From Anastatus disparis (lineage: Eukaryota; Arthropoda; Insecta; Hymenoptera; Eupelmidae), in the NCBI GenBank assembly GCA_017163975.1, contig JAFFSR010000227.1:3844001-3908000 (forward strand): a DNA stretch of 64,000 bases, given 5' to 3'. Position 1 is the first letter of the stretch. The number at the start of each line of letters is the position of its first letter. Positions 36,881 through 50,790 of the stretch are shown here, in pieces. A model generated the notes under the pieces. That model did not search any database. It was not told the DNA's origin and worked only from the letters and a program-made list of their open reading frames with translations. A program made the translations under genes and the position numbers.

Positions 36881-38732
36881 AATATTAATAATCATAAATT
36901 AATTATTGCATTTAAAAACTTACGTTGTAACAAAAGTTCAATATATGCTATTTCTTGTAACTCACCTAAAACATAAAAAAAGAAAATCCTTAGTAGATAA
37001 AAATACATTAAACGAAAATTGTATTGCTATAATAAAAAATTGTACTGTATAACATATTTATTTCAATATTAAGATCATTTTCTTTACATCGAACACTGAA
37101 AAAAAAGTAAAAAAGCAAATATAATTAACACATGCTTTGTTTTAAATTTACTGCCTTTAAGTATTTCCAACATTGTATCTCATAACTTCACACATTTCCG
37201 TAAGTGTGAAATTCAATTATTTTTCATATGTTTACATGAAAAATGATTCTTTCTCAGTTTCTCTTTTTCTCCCTTCCCATAAAAGTTTTTACAGTTACGC
37301 CAAGAATATAGTGTAATCGTGCTAGCTTTCGTCTCTGAAATTATGCGAGTGCAAGTGTCAGAGATGCACGAGTTACTAAGCACTAGAATTATCTACAGCT
37401 ATACATACACACACATACATACTCACGTGAGATAGAAACAAATTGGCTATACGCCAAAACAATTGCGTACGCTTGAGCTTTTCAATGGAGAGTAGGGATG
37501 AATCCCTTGGTATTATACTGTAATAGGAACAATAGCAAATTTGTGTGTTTGGTATGTGGATGTGTGTTTGTGCGTTGAGAATATCAGTTCTGGTAGAAGT
37601 AAACTTCATCATCGTATTATTACCTAGTCCAGTGCTGAGTTGTAAGGTACTTGCTCAGATTATCAGCAGAGATTAATCAATGTGATTTATATTTGATTTG
37701 GGAGTTGATGAAGAAGGTGGGATTTTGCAGATCGGCTGATTAAATTGAGAATCTAATGGAAATTTATTTGTAATACGGAAATTTACGATGCCGATGCTTG
37801 GTGTAATTGTAAAAAAGAGCACTCATTAAGTTATGGTATTATTAAAGCTAATTTTTTGTACGTACGGAAATAGATTATATGAATCCCTTCGGGACTTTTG
37901 TTAATTACTTTCTTTTAATTATGACTGTAATTTTGAAATTATAAAAAGATAATTTGATGAAATATTAATGAATTTTGTAAATTGCTTATTTTAATTTGCT
38001 TGCATCAGTTTAGTTATTAATAACAATTATTGGATTTTTCAAATTGTTTTCATATTAATATATTTGTGATTATTTAATATACTTCATCCAGTGTTATTCG
38101 ATAATAATAATAGTAATATTAATAATTTACACTTTTATCTCGTCGATATATTTTTATTTAAAATGAATGAAAACAAAATATTTAGAAAATATTAGTTTAA
38201 ATAAAATTGAAGTATATTTATTTTATTGAGAAACTTAAGTACTTGATTATACATATCGAAAAAATTACCAATTTTTTTCCTTTCATTTACATACATCGTT
38301 GTTTAAAAACATATGTTCCATGATAAGGGTAGCTTGGCATGTTTCGTATCATTGTAGCTCAGTCTTATTGATTGAATGGTTGTGGGTCAAGTTTGTTTCG
38401 TATTCTTGCTATTGTAAAGATGACTTGAATTTTTCTTTCCATTTGCAATGATTTGCTCGATTCAAAGAAACTGGATTTAAACTTGTTTATTTTTAAGGTT
38501 TGTTTGCCTTTCCGTTTGCGATTCCAAGTTTTATTAGATTCTTTGATTATAGTTGTTTTAGATTTTTTATCAAGAGCAACAATTATATTACTCGATCAAA
38601 TTTCTAATTTTTAATCAACAAAATTTTCAGATAAAAATTACATTTTTTTATCGTTAAATAATAGCTTATAAGGTCTATTATTTTTAAAAATAAATAAAAA
38701 TCAACTAAAGTCAGTGGAAATAAAATAAGTAG
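36881..38732. other. AT-rich noncoding DNA
   Basis: No gene or structured element is recognised. The minus-strand frame 37376-37612 includes an AC/GT-rich patch (about 37404-37425) and is not credible. Confidence 0.45.
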
Positions 38733-38830
38733 AGTTAGGTGGTTTAGTTGCCTAAAGGTGTGGGCTCAGTAATCTATTGACATGGGTTAGACCCATGTTT
38801 TGGTCACTTTTTCATCGATCCTACCTGTCA
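38733..38830 (+). repeat. degenerate tRNA-like relic, third family
   Basis: GGTGGTTTAGTTGCC (38738-38752) is an imperfect A box. CATGGGTTAGACCCATG (38781-38797) sits where a T-arm would be, with a six-base perfect stem and a GGGTTAGACCC core resembling a B box with one base lost. Spacing fits a tRNA-derived SINE head, but the sequence differs from both other tRNA-like groups here. No tail is defined. The 29-bp repeat shared with 7666-7694 lies about 190 bp downstream and might be part of the same old element. Confidence 0.3.
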
Positions 38831-39015
38831 ACTGATACCGCTTTAAATAATACGTCAAAAATTATGATATCTTTGTGAACGACTAGAAAAGGGCAAATAT
38901 TTTAAGGGTATCAAAATTTGAGAAGAATATTTTTGCTGAAAAGATTGACCTTTATTTTGACATAAATGAATGTACTCAAAAAATATCTTCTTATTATGTA
39001 CGTATATTTACATAG
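38831..39015. other. AT-rich spacer
   Basis: Moderately AT-rich sequence between the tRNA-like relic and the 29-bp repeat. It may belong to the same old retroposon, but nothing in it proves that. Confidence 0.3.
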
Positions 39016-39044
39016 TTGAATAAAATTTTTGTTTGTAATATAAA
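39016..39044 (+). repeat. dispersed 29-bp direct repeat, copy B
   Basis: Matches 7666-7694 with one difference (GTTTGTAATA for GTTTATAATA). Confidence 0.4.
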
Positions 39045-40199
39045 ATTATTTTTGAGATAAGATATTGATAAAGCATGCATAATTTTACAGTTCGTGAAAA
39101 TCTATAAATAATTAAATTATATTAATGAAGCTATTAATAATTATTCATCGTTATTAAATAATTAAATTCTATATGAGAGTCATTTTAAAGAAAAATAAAA
39201 AGGCAAATCAGAAGTTACTCATAAATTATGCTAAAGGATTTATAACTAATGAAAATTTATATACTGAAATTCCTACTTTTATGCAACATTAATTTGTCAA
39301 TGATAAATCCATAGTGAATTATGTTATTATTAATTTATATTAATTTTATGTGCATCATGTATTTAATAAAAAATTTTAAACGCGTCGATAAATTATGTTT
39401 TGATAATAAATCACAATAATAACAAATATTTATTATATACAATATTCATGCTGAAAGTAAATGCAAAAACCAGAGATATTATGTGTGGTTTAAATAATTA
39501 ATTAACAACTATATAATAAAAAGAAATAAAGGAAAAGAAAATTGTAGTTTTAAATAAGGTTTTAAGGTTAAGTATAAAATTAACATTATAATAAGATTCA
39601 AGATTTAATTTCAACAAAAATTAATTATTAACCCAACTGTAATGACGTACAAAGTCATAAAAAGTTTAATAAATTTAATGTAATGCATCTACAAAAAATT
39701 TAACTTTAGATTAAATTTTAATATAGTTTCATTTTATATGAATGAATATTTTAAAAATATTAACATATTTTTTATTTATTTTTTACATAAATTATATCAA
39801 AGAAAATAAATAAAATATGTACACGTAATATTCATGTAAATTAAAATAAAACAATAATATATTGGCTCGAATTACAGTCACGTAGATTTAGCATAATACA
39901 TATTTAATATAAAAAACGTAGTTTCCATTTTTGGACAAAATCAAAGATTTATGTGTTATAAATTAAACTGAATTTGAGAGGTAAAGCGCACACGAATTTT
40001 CTTTGTTTAATGCATGATATTGACTCTGTAATTTTACATTTTAATTGGGAAAAAAACATTTCTCGAAAAGGTCATTTACGTTATAGGGTAAGGTAATTTA
40101 ATGTTTCAATCGGTAAATCAGCATCTTTTGCAGTATCCATAAAATTGCCATCCTAAGCATTCTCTTGATTTCAGCGAGCAGCTATATAACGCAAAATCC
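39045..40199. other. very AT-rich noncoding DNA
   Basis: Extremely AT-rich, and I see nothing in it. Confidence 0.5.
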
Positions 40200-41140
40200 T
40201 CTTGTCTCATACTCCCTCTATTTTGGAAAACTTCATTCTCTTCATCGGCTATAACATTGGAACTATACGATTTTGCCCTCGTTCCAATCGACTGGGCTTA
40301 CCTATCTACTATATATAGCTTCAACAGTAGCTAGGAAAGATGAAGGTAACGTTTTGCCGCTAATTGACCGAAGTCCTTTTCCTCAAGTGCATCGTGATCC
40401 AGTTATCGGATCGGCTTGCGCGAATCTAGCGCCAAGATCGTGCCAACTCGGACGTGAAATTAGAAACTTCGAGAGAGAGAGAGAGAGATGGCGATAACAG
40501 TGGGATGGATGCTGGACCACCAAGAGTATATACCTATGTACACAAGAGAGTGTAAAAGAGATGAGAAATAAAGTAAGATGAAGATAAGCTTTGTAACGAT
40601 GTAAAGTAATACGATCGGCATAGTGCGGCGACTACTCGTTAAAGCTTGGATACTGCGCGTTAATTTGATCCATAATTCATGTCGATTTCACCAGCGGCGC
40701 ACCATAGATTCGCTGCTATATAGCAAAATTTGCAACAATCCCTCTGTAAATTAGTACGACAGTCTATTAAAGCTCGCGCGAGAGAGAACGCGAGAATTAT
40801 AACGGCACTCTTGGGACTATGAGACCGCGCGCCTGTCGACGCTCTTTGTTTATATATACCCTCCCCTCCACAATACACATACAGATGCCTTTTCACTGAT
40901 AAAGGCAATGGTTAAGAGCTTCTTTCTTTACAGTATACGTATATACTACGTGATATACGAGGTTCTATCGTTAAGACGATAAACGTACGCTTTTGATATG
41001 ATTTACTTTCTTCTAGTGTGGAACGAAGAAGGAGAACTTTTATGGTACATGAATATAAGCACTGTCGTGCTTTGGCTTTTGTGTGTATGCGTTTGTGCTT
41101 GGGTGTGTGTGTGTTAAAGCGCATACTCTTGTAATGCAAA
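40200..41140. other. G+C/CpG-richer pocket, possible regulatory region or exon
   Basis: The base composition shifts sharply here, with CpG-containing words (GCGCGCGAGAG, GACCGCGCGCC near 40770-40830) and a (GA)n tract at 40473-40489. A plus-strand frame 40273-40497 and minus-strand frames 40660-40908 and 40912-41139 are open, but composition alone explains fewer stops. A possible donor GATGAAG|GTAACG lies near 40343-40346. No domain or promoter motif is convincing. Of the noncoding DNA here, this pocket is the most plausible place for an exon or promoter. Confidence 0.25.
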
Positions 41141-41435
41141 AGCTTTAATGGGTAAACTAGTGTCGTTATTTCTCTAGGATGGTAGAAAGGCTAATGTTTG
41201 GTTACAGTATCTATATGTATATGGAGGAGGGAAAAAGCTTTTATGGTTAACTTGGCATTATACTGCTAAAGTTTACAGGCGATATGATTGTTATTCTAGA
41301 TTGATATTGGTAATCTGCTCAAGCGGCAACTAATTTTATTAATGTTTCTATTCAGAAAGTGTATGAGTAACATGTTGTATACATTAGAAATTTATGAAAG
41401 TTTATATAAATGTTACGTTGTTATGTATACACTCA
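41141..41435. other. AT-rich spacer
   Basis: No features seen. Confidence 0.5.
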
Positions 41436-41630
41436 GAGGTGGTCAGTGGCTCACTCGGCAGAGCGGCGGATTCATAATCTCGAAGACTCGAGTTCGAATA
41501 CCGCTCTCGGCTAATTTATACAAGCACTACTGTATGTTACATGTGCTTTCTAACACACTGAATAACCTCCGTCGCTAATTAGCTTCTTAATGATAGCTGA
41601 AATACAGCAACGTTAAATAATAAATAAAAA
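41436..41630 (+). mobile_element. tRNA-derived SINE, copy 6
   Basis: Plus-strand copy. The 5' end is GAGGTGGTCAGTG. The A box is TGGCTCACTCGG, the pseudo-anticodon CAT (41473-41475) and the B box GAGTTCGAATACC (one change). The linker is short and the body shares AGCTGAAATACAGC with copy 5. Hairpin AAGCAC/GTGCTT is intact. The partner of the 5' end (41556-41569) keeps the outer GAGGT/ACCTC and inner TCAGTG/CACTGA pairs but not the centre. The 3' stem has one broken pair (CGTCGCT/AGCAACG). The plus frame 41342-41578 runs through the element and is not a gene. Confidence 0.9.
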
Positions 41631-44600
41631 TATATATACTAGAATGTTTTGTTAAAATATGTTTATACAAAATTTTTTACCAAAAAAATTCCGAAAATTT
41701 ATAAATATTATTAATACATGTGGAGTCACTTGCATTCAAATAATTTTTGCGGATTAAATTTAGTATCAGACATTTAGCATAATATAATTACCATTTTTCA
41801 TCAACTTCAAATATATTGAATTTTCATCAAATATTGGTTTGAAGTAAAATTTAAACTTTTGCTATTTTATAAACTTGATATTTATTAATGTTTTGGTAAT
41901 AAATAAAAATAAATAAAATATCAGATTTAATATTTTTATTTAATTAGTTTTTAGAAAAATATATAAATCCATTACATTGATTGATTCTTGGAATTCATAC
42001 TTAGAAGAAAAGTCTTAGAAAACTTTAAGTTACAAATTTTTTTATAGCTTGAGATAAAAAACGATCTCAAATTATCATTATTTGAAATATTTCTATCATA
42101 TGCAATTTAGTAGAATAAATTAAAATTTATGAAAAAAATTATCAACTATTTTATTCCTTATGTGATAAAAAAATATTATATCGTGTTAAAGTTTTCAATA
42201 AGATAGAACCCGAGAAAATACAAAGTATAATTTAATATTTATAATTTAATCTTTTCTTTTGCAATCTTATTAAAAGTAGATCAAACCTCATAAGTGAAAT
42301 TTTCTATAAAATAAAGCACACTACATAAGTTTGCTCGAAAACATTTTCGCATAAACTCTTTTAGTTGGAAAAACTTCGCTAAACTTTTGTACAACTTCAT
42401 TTTTTCTTAGACGATAAACAGTAAAAAAAAAAGTTTTAATGAACTTAGCGAGTCACTAATTTTTTCCCTCTGATCATCACCACTGTGAAATGTATTTTAT
42501 TATTAAGGAAAATTTCTTAAGTTCATAAAACTGTTGTCGCATTGCATTTAAAATTTGTTAACCATTAAGGAAAGTTATAATTTTTAAGTTATTCTTCCTT
42601 CAATGATCTTAACCGCGTACTTTTCTACTTTAATTCGGAAAATTATTCTTTGAGGGAAAAGTTTTCAGCGGTGAAAAAAAAAAGAAGACGCTGGATGTTT
42701 GAACGGAAAGGTTGTTACGTAACGTTATAAATCTACAAAAGCGAACAAATAATTGTTAAATTAAATTAAGCATGTTAGGAAGTTAAGTTACTTGTTACAG
42801 TGCCAAAACGTTAAAAATAACTAAGTCTGACAAGTTGTTTCTTAAACTTCTTTTGTAGGAATACTTTTGATGAATATTACTGCTTGACTATATAGCTATA
42901 GTAGTGTCGATTTTATTCATTCGTAATTTGAAAATTCACAAAACTCTTTTTGAGAATTTATAAAAAATAAATTTTTCTAAAAGTTTCTTATTATTTTATA
43001 CATCGTAATTACAACACAATTATTTTACATATTGTAATTTTAACAAAATTGTATTAATGTTTCAGATTTTCACGAAAAAAAATTTCATTAAATATCGAAG
43101 ATAAACGATAAAGAAAAGTTAGCAACCAATTTTAGCCTATGAATTCTAAAATTATATGAAAATTTTACAATATTAACCTTCAGACCATAGGGATTTGGTT
43201 AGCTTTAATCCTTTTACAAAGTCCTAAAATGTTGTGCTTATATCTTATGCAGAACCGATACAAAGTTTCGATCACACGTAGAAATTATATTTAGTGATCC
43301 CAAAGGTCTAGAATTTGATAGAATTTTATTGCATTGTTCATATATCTTACAAACAAACTAAACTTTTGCTAAATATTTTGTATTTTTTTATAACATTTTA
43401 TATAGAGATACAAAATATAAATGGTTCTAAAAACCAGTATATTTTTTTTTAAAGAGTCTCATTTAAAGTTAATAATATTTATAATAACCAAATTTTTCAT
43501 AATATTCTTTATTTGCAAAATTTTTTTTAATTAACTCGAGGCAAACGTTTAGAAAGAATCATACCCTCGAAAAGGTTATAAAATCAATACAATCAACTTT
43601 CATAAAAGCATCTCATGCAAACACAAATAAAAGAAGAAAAAATAAAATAAAACTAAATAAATACAATACAACCAATACTAGTAAGCTCTTTCTCTTTCTC
43701 TCTCGAAACTCGGAAATAAATAGCAACTTTAGCAAACCACTATATCTATACACCCTCTCCCTCCTACCCCCTTTCCGAAACTGCCCTCAAGGTATATATC
43801 TTTACGAAGCCTGAGAAAAGACTATATTTGCCAAAGGACAATATATTAGTTGGACAGACGATAAAGTGGACAGAGAGTGCAACGGCGTCTCGAAAAAAAA
43901 AAATAAAATAAAAATAGTAACCAACCGTTTAGTTTCTTCCTTTTTCTTCCCTCAATGCAAACTCGAGTATATTCATGTTGCCGAAGAAGAGAAAAAAAAA
44001 AGAAGAAAAAGAAGATATTCTTTTACTGCTAGACTGTTGCAATATTCTTGGCAGCCGACTAGCCGGTAAACGATTCCTCGAAAGTTATTAAACGCTCTCT
44101 AAACTTCTTTAAAAAAAAGAATAAAGACTCGAATAAAGCTCTGATAAAAGATATTAATATATTTCTCTGTGGAGACTATTAAGGTACGGTTTAGTTTTTG
44201 AAGGTTTTGAGAGTTAATTCAGACAGAAGAGACAGATTTATTTTAAATAAATCATGACTATATTGCACTAAATTGTTGAAGAAAATAAATAATGAATTGT
44301 TTGATATTTTCAACCTAGGATTCAGTGATGAAAATATTAAAGAAGTTGCTTTTTAATCATGCAATTTTTTACTTTATAAAATAAAAATTAAGAGAAAGCA
44401 AAAAATTAAGTTTCTTGTAAATTTTCACTTTTCCTTGTTTTTAAAAAAGATTTATAAAAAAAATTTCATTTAAATTTAAAATGGAAACGCTGTTTATTTT
44501 CTTAAGAATAAAATCCTACAACATAGTCTTTAACGTCTGCATCAATTTTCAAATAATTAAATTAACGTGTTAAATAAATACATTTCTGAAATTACAAGCA

Positions 44601-47600
44601 TAATTTTCTGTTTATTATATTTTTTAATTTAACGCTTGGCTGGTCAATTTCGCAGAAATAATTTAATAATTTATTCGAAAATGCATTAATAATCTCTCGG
44701 ATACTGTGATACTTAATGTAATAATTAAATATTAATTTAAATAAATTTAGGTCATAATTATTAAATGAATATTGTGTTTAATGGGATGTTTTATTAAAAA
44801 GTAAAACAAAATATTCATCTATATTAGTATTTCTCTGTAGTTAAACTAACAAGATTAAATTGTAAAACATACAAATTAATTAGAAGTTTCATTATGTAAT
44901 AATTAAAAAAGAAAATTTTCTCATTTCACATTAAATATAGACAAATGAAATAAATAAAAATCAGTTTCTTCTATTTACATCACAAAAAATTTGAAGATTA
45001 TCTTTTTGTGTTAGATCTACAGATAAAAAAAAAGCATTAGTCAATAAAAGCACTGAATCTGATTTATAGCAGCAAATGATCCGACAATCAAGGGTTATTT
45101 ATCTTTGTCATGTCTTGACTACAAGTTAAATAAAAAGAATAGCTCTGATAGACACAGATTAGTCAGATAAACTAATGTCACTCATTGCTCCTAATGCGTT
45201 TATACTGATTAAACTTTTTAATCAATATATGACTCTTTTTTTCTTGTTGTACACTAGTTTTACGTATTATATTTAGGAAAATAATATTCAAACAACTTTC
45301 TTCTTTTTTTTCAAATGAAACAAAATTTATATAGTTAATTTTATGATTTTTATTTTTTAATTTTATAATAAAAATTGTTATTTTATATTTTAAAAAACAA
45401 AACTTACGAAAATTTAAACAAACGTTTAATACAAGTTTTATTAGATTGTTAATTATCAACATTAAAGTTTAATTCCACTTCCTTGCCATGATATAATCTG
45501 AGCTATCTATAGCACGGCTATAACTAATTTCTAAATGCTATTGTTAAGTAGATTATGTTTTAATGCGTTTGGATTTAGTGCCTTTGGCTTTCAAAACTAA
45601 ATAAACTCCGCTTTATCTAGAGCAATTGTTTGCGAATATTCTAGGTTAATGAGTATACAAATTTAAAGAAATGTTTAATAAACACAAAATACGAAGACAT
45701 TAAAAATGAAATTTTAGATATTTTTAAAATTGTTCAATGCGAAATTAGAAAAATTTAGCACTTGTTTGTCAGCGTTTTAAAACCATAAGTAAGACATTAA
45801 ATATACGAGCTTACGTGTGCCAATCCGAAGGTATTCAAAGAAAAAAAAAAAAAGAGTCCCCTGTGAAAACTTTTTCGTTAATGAGGAAAACTTAGGGAAA
45901 ATGGACGTAAAAGTTGGCGTTTACCGTATGAATGAATACTAGCATTTAGACCCCGTCGGCAATTTTAACATAGTTTGCATTCACGAATTTTGCGCTAAGC
46001 CACAAGAAAGTATTCCCGAACAGACATATACTTTGGTTCTCATTGAATATAAGAGATAAAAAGTTTTTCTAAAAAAATAAAAAAAAATTTCTCGTTACTT
46101 CACACATTTTACTGTGAAAATATTTTTAACAAACTTAACGAGAGACTCGTTATGAATCGGTGAAATTTTTTAGATTCAATAAAAATAACGATTTTACTAT
46201 TTCACAAGTTTGATTATGAGCCTAATCGAAAGTTTTGTACTTTGGGAAAGTTAATTATGTAGTTTGTCTATTCATACTTCCTCGTTTTTTTTTCTTTCAG
46301 AACTTAATTAGTCTAAAGTTTAATATTTGGCAAAATTAAAAACAATATATTCAATAGTTAACACCGTTGAAAAAAACTTCATTAAACTTTTTACAAAAAA
46401 AAGAAAATCAAAAAAATAAACGACCTTTTCTCTTTTGTGATCAAGAAAATTCCCTTCTATATATAATACAAGATTTTCCATTCATCCCTTCACGAACTAA
46501 AATTAATAAATCCCTGAAATTCTCTCTTCGATTTCTATGCGATCCTTCGGCACAATACATTACCATTTTTCCCTTCCAATACCATCCCACCCATATATCA
46601 CAAAAAAAGTCAAAGGCTACTCCCTTTTTTTTCTATTCAATTTTGCTTGTACACGTGTGTACGACGAAAAATTCCAAAAGCATTTAGCACAAAAGGAAAA
46701 ATGTTCTGTTTTTTTTTTTTTGGTTTGCTTGTAGCGGGATTATTAGTTTGGGAAAGGTAGGAAAACTAGATTTTCACTTGAATAAACGCGCGAGAGAAGC
46801 GAGGGAGCTTGCATTTGTCTTGAGTTATACCATTTTAGTATTGCAATATTGCTTTCGAATACGTACGGTTAAGATCAACCGCTGGAAACTAATGGCTGCC
46901 AACTCAACCAAGAAATTACGATGAATCTTTAGCGTGCAAATGCATTCTTTGATTAATTAAGATGTTTAATTAATGTTCGTCCTGTAATAAGCAGAGACGG
47001 TATGATTATTATTAAAATTAATTTATTAATTATTTAAAATTAAATAAATTTTATAATAAATTTTTTTAATTATAACTTTTTCAAAGAACAATTTTTAAAA
47101 TTCAATCAATAATTTCGTTATATCAAATAGAAAAAAAATTGAACAATTTTACGCTGTACAATACTATTCTAGAACAATGGTATTACGATTCTATTTTTTA
47201 TTATTTTCCTTTCATATTCAATAAATTTTGTAAAAATATGTATACGTATAAACATTACAATTGTTATCTGCGCATCAGAATGTTGAAGTTTTTGTTGTCT
47301 TTCATAAAACAAACAATATCTTTCAATCATAACAATACGCTGCGTCAGAAACAAAAGCAAAAAAATAAAGGGAAAGCTGAAATAAATACAACAAATATTT
47401 CACGGCAGGCAAAGAGATGTCGGTTTCACTTGAAACTTTCATTTTTTGACATAAACCCTTCTATAGCAGTAAACGTAAAGAAGAAGAGTAAAAGCTTTAG
47501 CTGGAAAAGTGACTTGGGCGAGAGAGGGAGAGAAAAGCGAGAGAGCGCGAACAAATCAAAATAAGGTACGGAAAAAAAAAAAGAAACAAAGAAGAAATAA

Positions 47601-50588
47601 ATGCAAAGAAATGGGAATATGTCGCGATTCTGTCAGAAATGTCTGAGTACCTGCACTTAATCGTTTTGTATTCTCTCTCTCTTACTCTTTACTCTTGTGG
47701 TGATGCGGAAGTGCACCAAAAGAGGTACTTGCCAAGTAAGAGGGACACTTTTCGCCCTCCCCTTCACTCACGATATCACTTTACTTCTCTTCTTTTACCT
47801 CTCTTTTACTTTCTTTATTCTTTATGCTACTTGAAAATGTTCAACTATTCGTGCATTTAAACTTTTTTGTATCTCCAGTAAGATATATCATGCTAAAAGT
47901 TTTTAAACGAAACTTAAAAGCTTTTTGATAAATCAAAAAATCTAATTATGAGTACATATTTTATGATTTTAAGTGAAAATTTGAATAAATTTTCGTTAAT
48001 TTTCATATCAAATTTTCCAATAGAAACATATTAAATCATATACAAAAAATTTTTTATAATAATTCATAAAAAAATCTCAACATTTCAACTGTACACTTCA
48101 TCTTTTGTTTCGTTAAATAAACGAACGTCTGCTTGTGATTTTTCAACAATCCAAAAAAAAAATAACGGAACTATATAGCAAAAAGGTTTATCAGAGATAC
48201 GTGTGTTAGGTAAGAGATGTTATTTTTTTTTTCATTCGTTGAAAAGAACGAGATTAAATTGTAGATTTGGAATTAAACGTATAGTTGCAACAATGAAAAT
48301 GCAATTAACTCGAAACTTGCAAGATATTGGAAAATAAAAAAAGAAGAAATTTAAAAAATTGCTGAAAGTACAGAATCGTTTATCTTCTTATATCTTTATC
48401 ATGTCTCTTTTTAGTATCTTACTATTGTATCTTAATATTTTTATTTTTTTTTTGTTTTGACTTATTCCAGTTTCTTTTTACGTGTTTGTAAATTTATTAA
48501 ACTAATATTTTTCAAGTTCTTTATTTAAAAAACGAAGGTCCCCAAATGTATACATAATAAACTCAAATAATGTTTTTTCAATGTCGATGTATTTTCTTTA
48601 AGTTTAACTTTCGAATGAATATTATGAAAACGTAAACACTTCTCGATACCTTTGAGCATTCGATCGCATCGGATGAATCGAAAAATTTTCAAAGAATAAA
48701 AAAAAGAGCTGACCTAAACCGTCGTAACTTTTAAATTTCATTTTAAATTCTTCCAACGAATAAAGAAAGGTGTTGAGTGGCAAACTTTGAAATCTTTCAA
48801 CTTTTGAAAATTTTTAAACTTTCATATCGCATAACAAATCAATTCTTCACGATCAAAATCTCATCTTTCCACTTTTCCAAATCGATCGTTTTACCCTGTC
48901 AGAAAAAAAAAACTTTCCAAGCAAAATATTTTACCGTTTAATCTCTATGAATCGTCCTTGATGAAAAATAAAGATTACAAAAAAAATGAAGAAAAAAAAG
49001 TAACAAAAAAAAAAAAGAAAGTATAAAGATGAAGGGGGAAAAGAACTTTAGTAAGCGCAAAAAATCCGGAAGAATAAGTCTAAAGGTAAAGAGTGGGGTC
49101 CTTAGGAAAAAAGCGAACTCGCTCAGGAAGCTTCCTTCCGGACAGGTATTGTGTAGTGTGCTTCTTGGACCGCAGCATGCGCATTTTACTTTATTTTTCT
49201 TTTTCCTCGTTTTTTTTTTTTCAACAAAAAAAAAGTGTGCTACTCCCTTGTGGCTTTGCCTACATTGTAACCGCGTGGCCCTTTCTCTTCTTTGACTTCT
49301 TTCTTTCCTTCTTTTTTTTTTATTGTTAGCCTTCTTATTTTCTTTCTTGCTAAAGCTTGGCTCAATTAATTTTTTTTTTTCCATTTTTTTTTTTCGTTTC
49401 GTGCAGCTGAATTTTTGGGCTTTTGTTCCTTTGTACTGCAGCGATGCTGTGATTGATAGACAAAGTTATTAAGAATTATTTAATGTTAAAGTTCGCGTTA
49501 AAAAGGGTGAAGTTTATATTTGAATTTTTTATAAAGTTTGATGGAGATTTTTATCGACTTTTTAATGGCTGGTGCTTAAGTTAAATTAAAATTTTATTTT
49601 CTGAATTAATTAACATAGTAATATTATAAAGGGATTTCATCTAAATCTCAAAGATGTTTCATAAAATTGATAATTAAATAACTTCTTTTATATTTTACAA
49701 TTAAATATAATATAAAGTTTAAATAAATTTGGCAATTTATTGCATTGTTTGAAAAATAAATGTAATTTTTACAAAAGTTTTTTTAAAGTCTCTTAATTAG
49801 ACTGTACGCTGTATATATCAGAAAAAGTAAGCTTTAAATTTGGAATGGAAAAAAGCTTTGAATATTTAAAATAGTTTTTATTTATCAAAAAAGTAAAAAT
49901 TTCAGAATTATTCTTTAATTTGAATGAAAAAAATATTCAATTTGAAAATAATTTATTTCTTCTTTTCATTTAAAAATCTTTTTTATGTAATAAGCAAAAT
50001 TTTCAGCTGACATGATTTTTCGTTATTTTCATCTTTGTATATTTTTTTATATATGATTTTTGTATATTTATATGGATTTTTGATAAATCTAGACGTTCAT
50101 CACGAGTGTCAATACTGATTTCCCAAGCGAACTTCACGTTGCTGTCGTCACTCGAAATTCAGTCCGATTTTTGTTTTTCATTTTTTCTTTTTTTTAATTT
50201 ATTTAGTTTTGAATAAAAACTTGTTTTGTGTGAGTTTCAGAATAGAAGTAAAATGATGAACGACGTCGACAATTCAAAGATGAATGTAGAAGGGATTGTA
50301 CTAGTCTTTTGTCTCTAAACTTACTGTTACTGTTATTTTTACTATTCTTTTCACTATGCGCATTCCTTTTTCTCATCGTTGTAATCTCGGCGAGTGTTAC
50401 ACATGAGATGCAAAAATGGTCCAAGAATTTTTTTTTCTCTCAACTTTGTGTGTATATATATCCATTAATTTTCAAAATGCTTGAGACGTAATAAAAGTTA
50501 ACGAGAACCTTGAATACGCCGGAGATTGCGTCTGCTCTGTTGTTCTTACAAAGCTATTTTATTGCAAATTATAAATGTACTGAATAAA
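41631..50588. other. AT-rich noncoding DNA
   Basis: No gene is recognised. G+C-richer or purine-rich pockets are at 43680-44090, 47470-47780 and 49030-49450. The palindrome GTTACGTAAC is at 42714-42723. The longest frames, 47139-47564(+) and 48938-49384(-), are Lys/Phe-rich, contain homopolymer-encoded runs and show no domain. Confidence 0.45.
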
Positions 50589-50790
50589 GAGGTCATCAGT
50601 GGCTCACTCGGTAGAGCGATGGATTCATAATCTTGGGGTTCTGAGTTCGAATCCCGCTCTCGGCCTATTGATACAAGCACCACTGTACGTCACACGTGCT
50701 TTGTTCACAAACACACTGACGACCTTGGTCGCTAAGTAGCATCGAAATGATGGCATAAATACAGCGACGTTAAATAATGAAAAAAATAAA
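50589..50790 (+). mobile_element. tRNA-derived SINE, copy 7
   Basis: Plus-strand copy. The 5' end is GAGGTCATCAGTG. The A box is TGGCTCACTCGG and the pseudo-anticodon CAT (50626-50628). The B box is GAGTTCGAATCCC. The internal partner CACTGACGACCTT (50714-50726) still pairs over most of its length, with one C-A mismatch and one G-U pair. Hairpin AAGCAC/GTGCTT is intact. The left arm of the 3' hairpin has one change (GGTCGCT). The tail TTAAATAATG is followed by A-rich sequence. No firm target duplication is visible in the AT-rich flanks. Confidence 0.92.

Noticed and set aside
42714..42723. GTTACGTAAC palindrome, a match to PAR-bZIP (Pdp1/E4BP4-type) sites
   Set aside because: A single 10-bp site without other regulatory context is expected by chance in 64 kb.
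47139..47564. Longest plus-strand open frame, 141 codons
   Set aside because: It starts at a TTG and is Phe/Tyr/Asn/Lys-rich, with a charged low-complexity end from a purine-rich pocket. No domain is recognised, and this length is possible by chance over 64 kb.
48938..49384. Longest minus-strand open frame, 148 codons
   Set aside because: Made largely of poly-Lys and poly-Phe blocks encoded by A/T homopolymers, and overlapped by open frames on the other strand.
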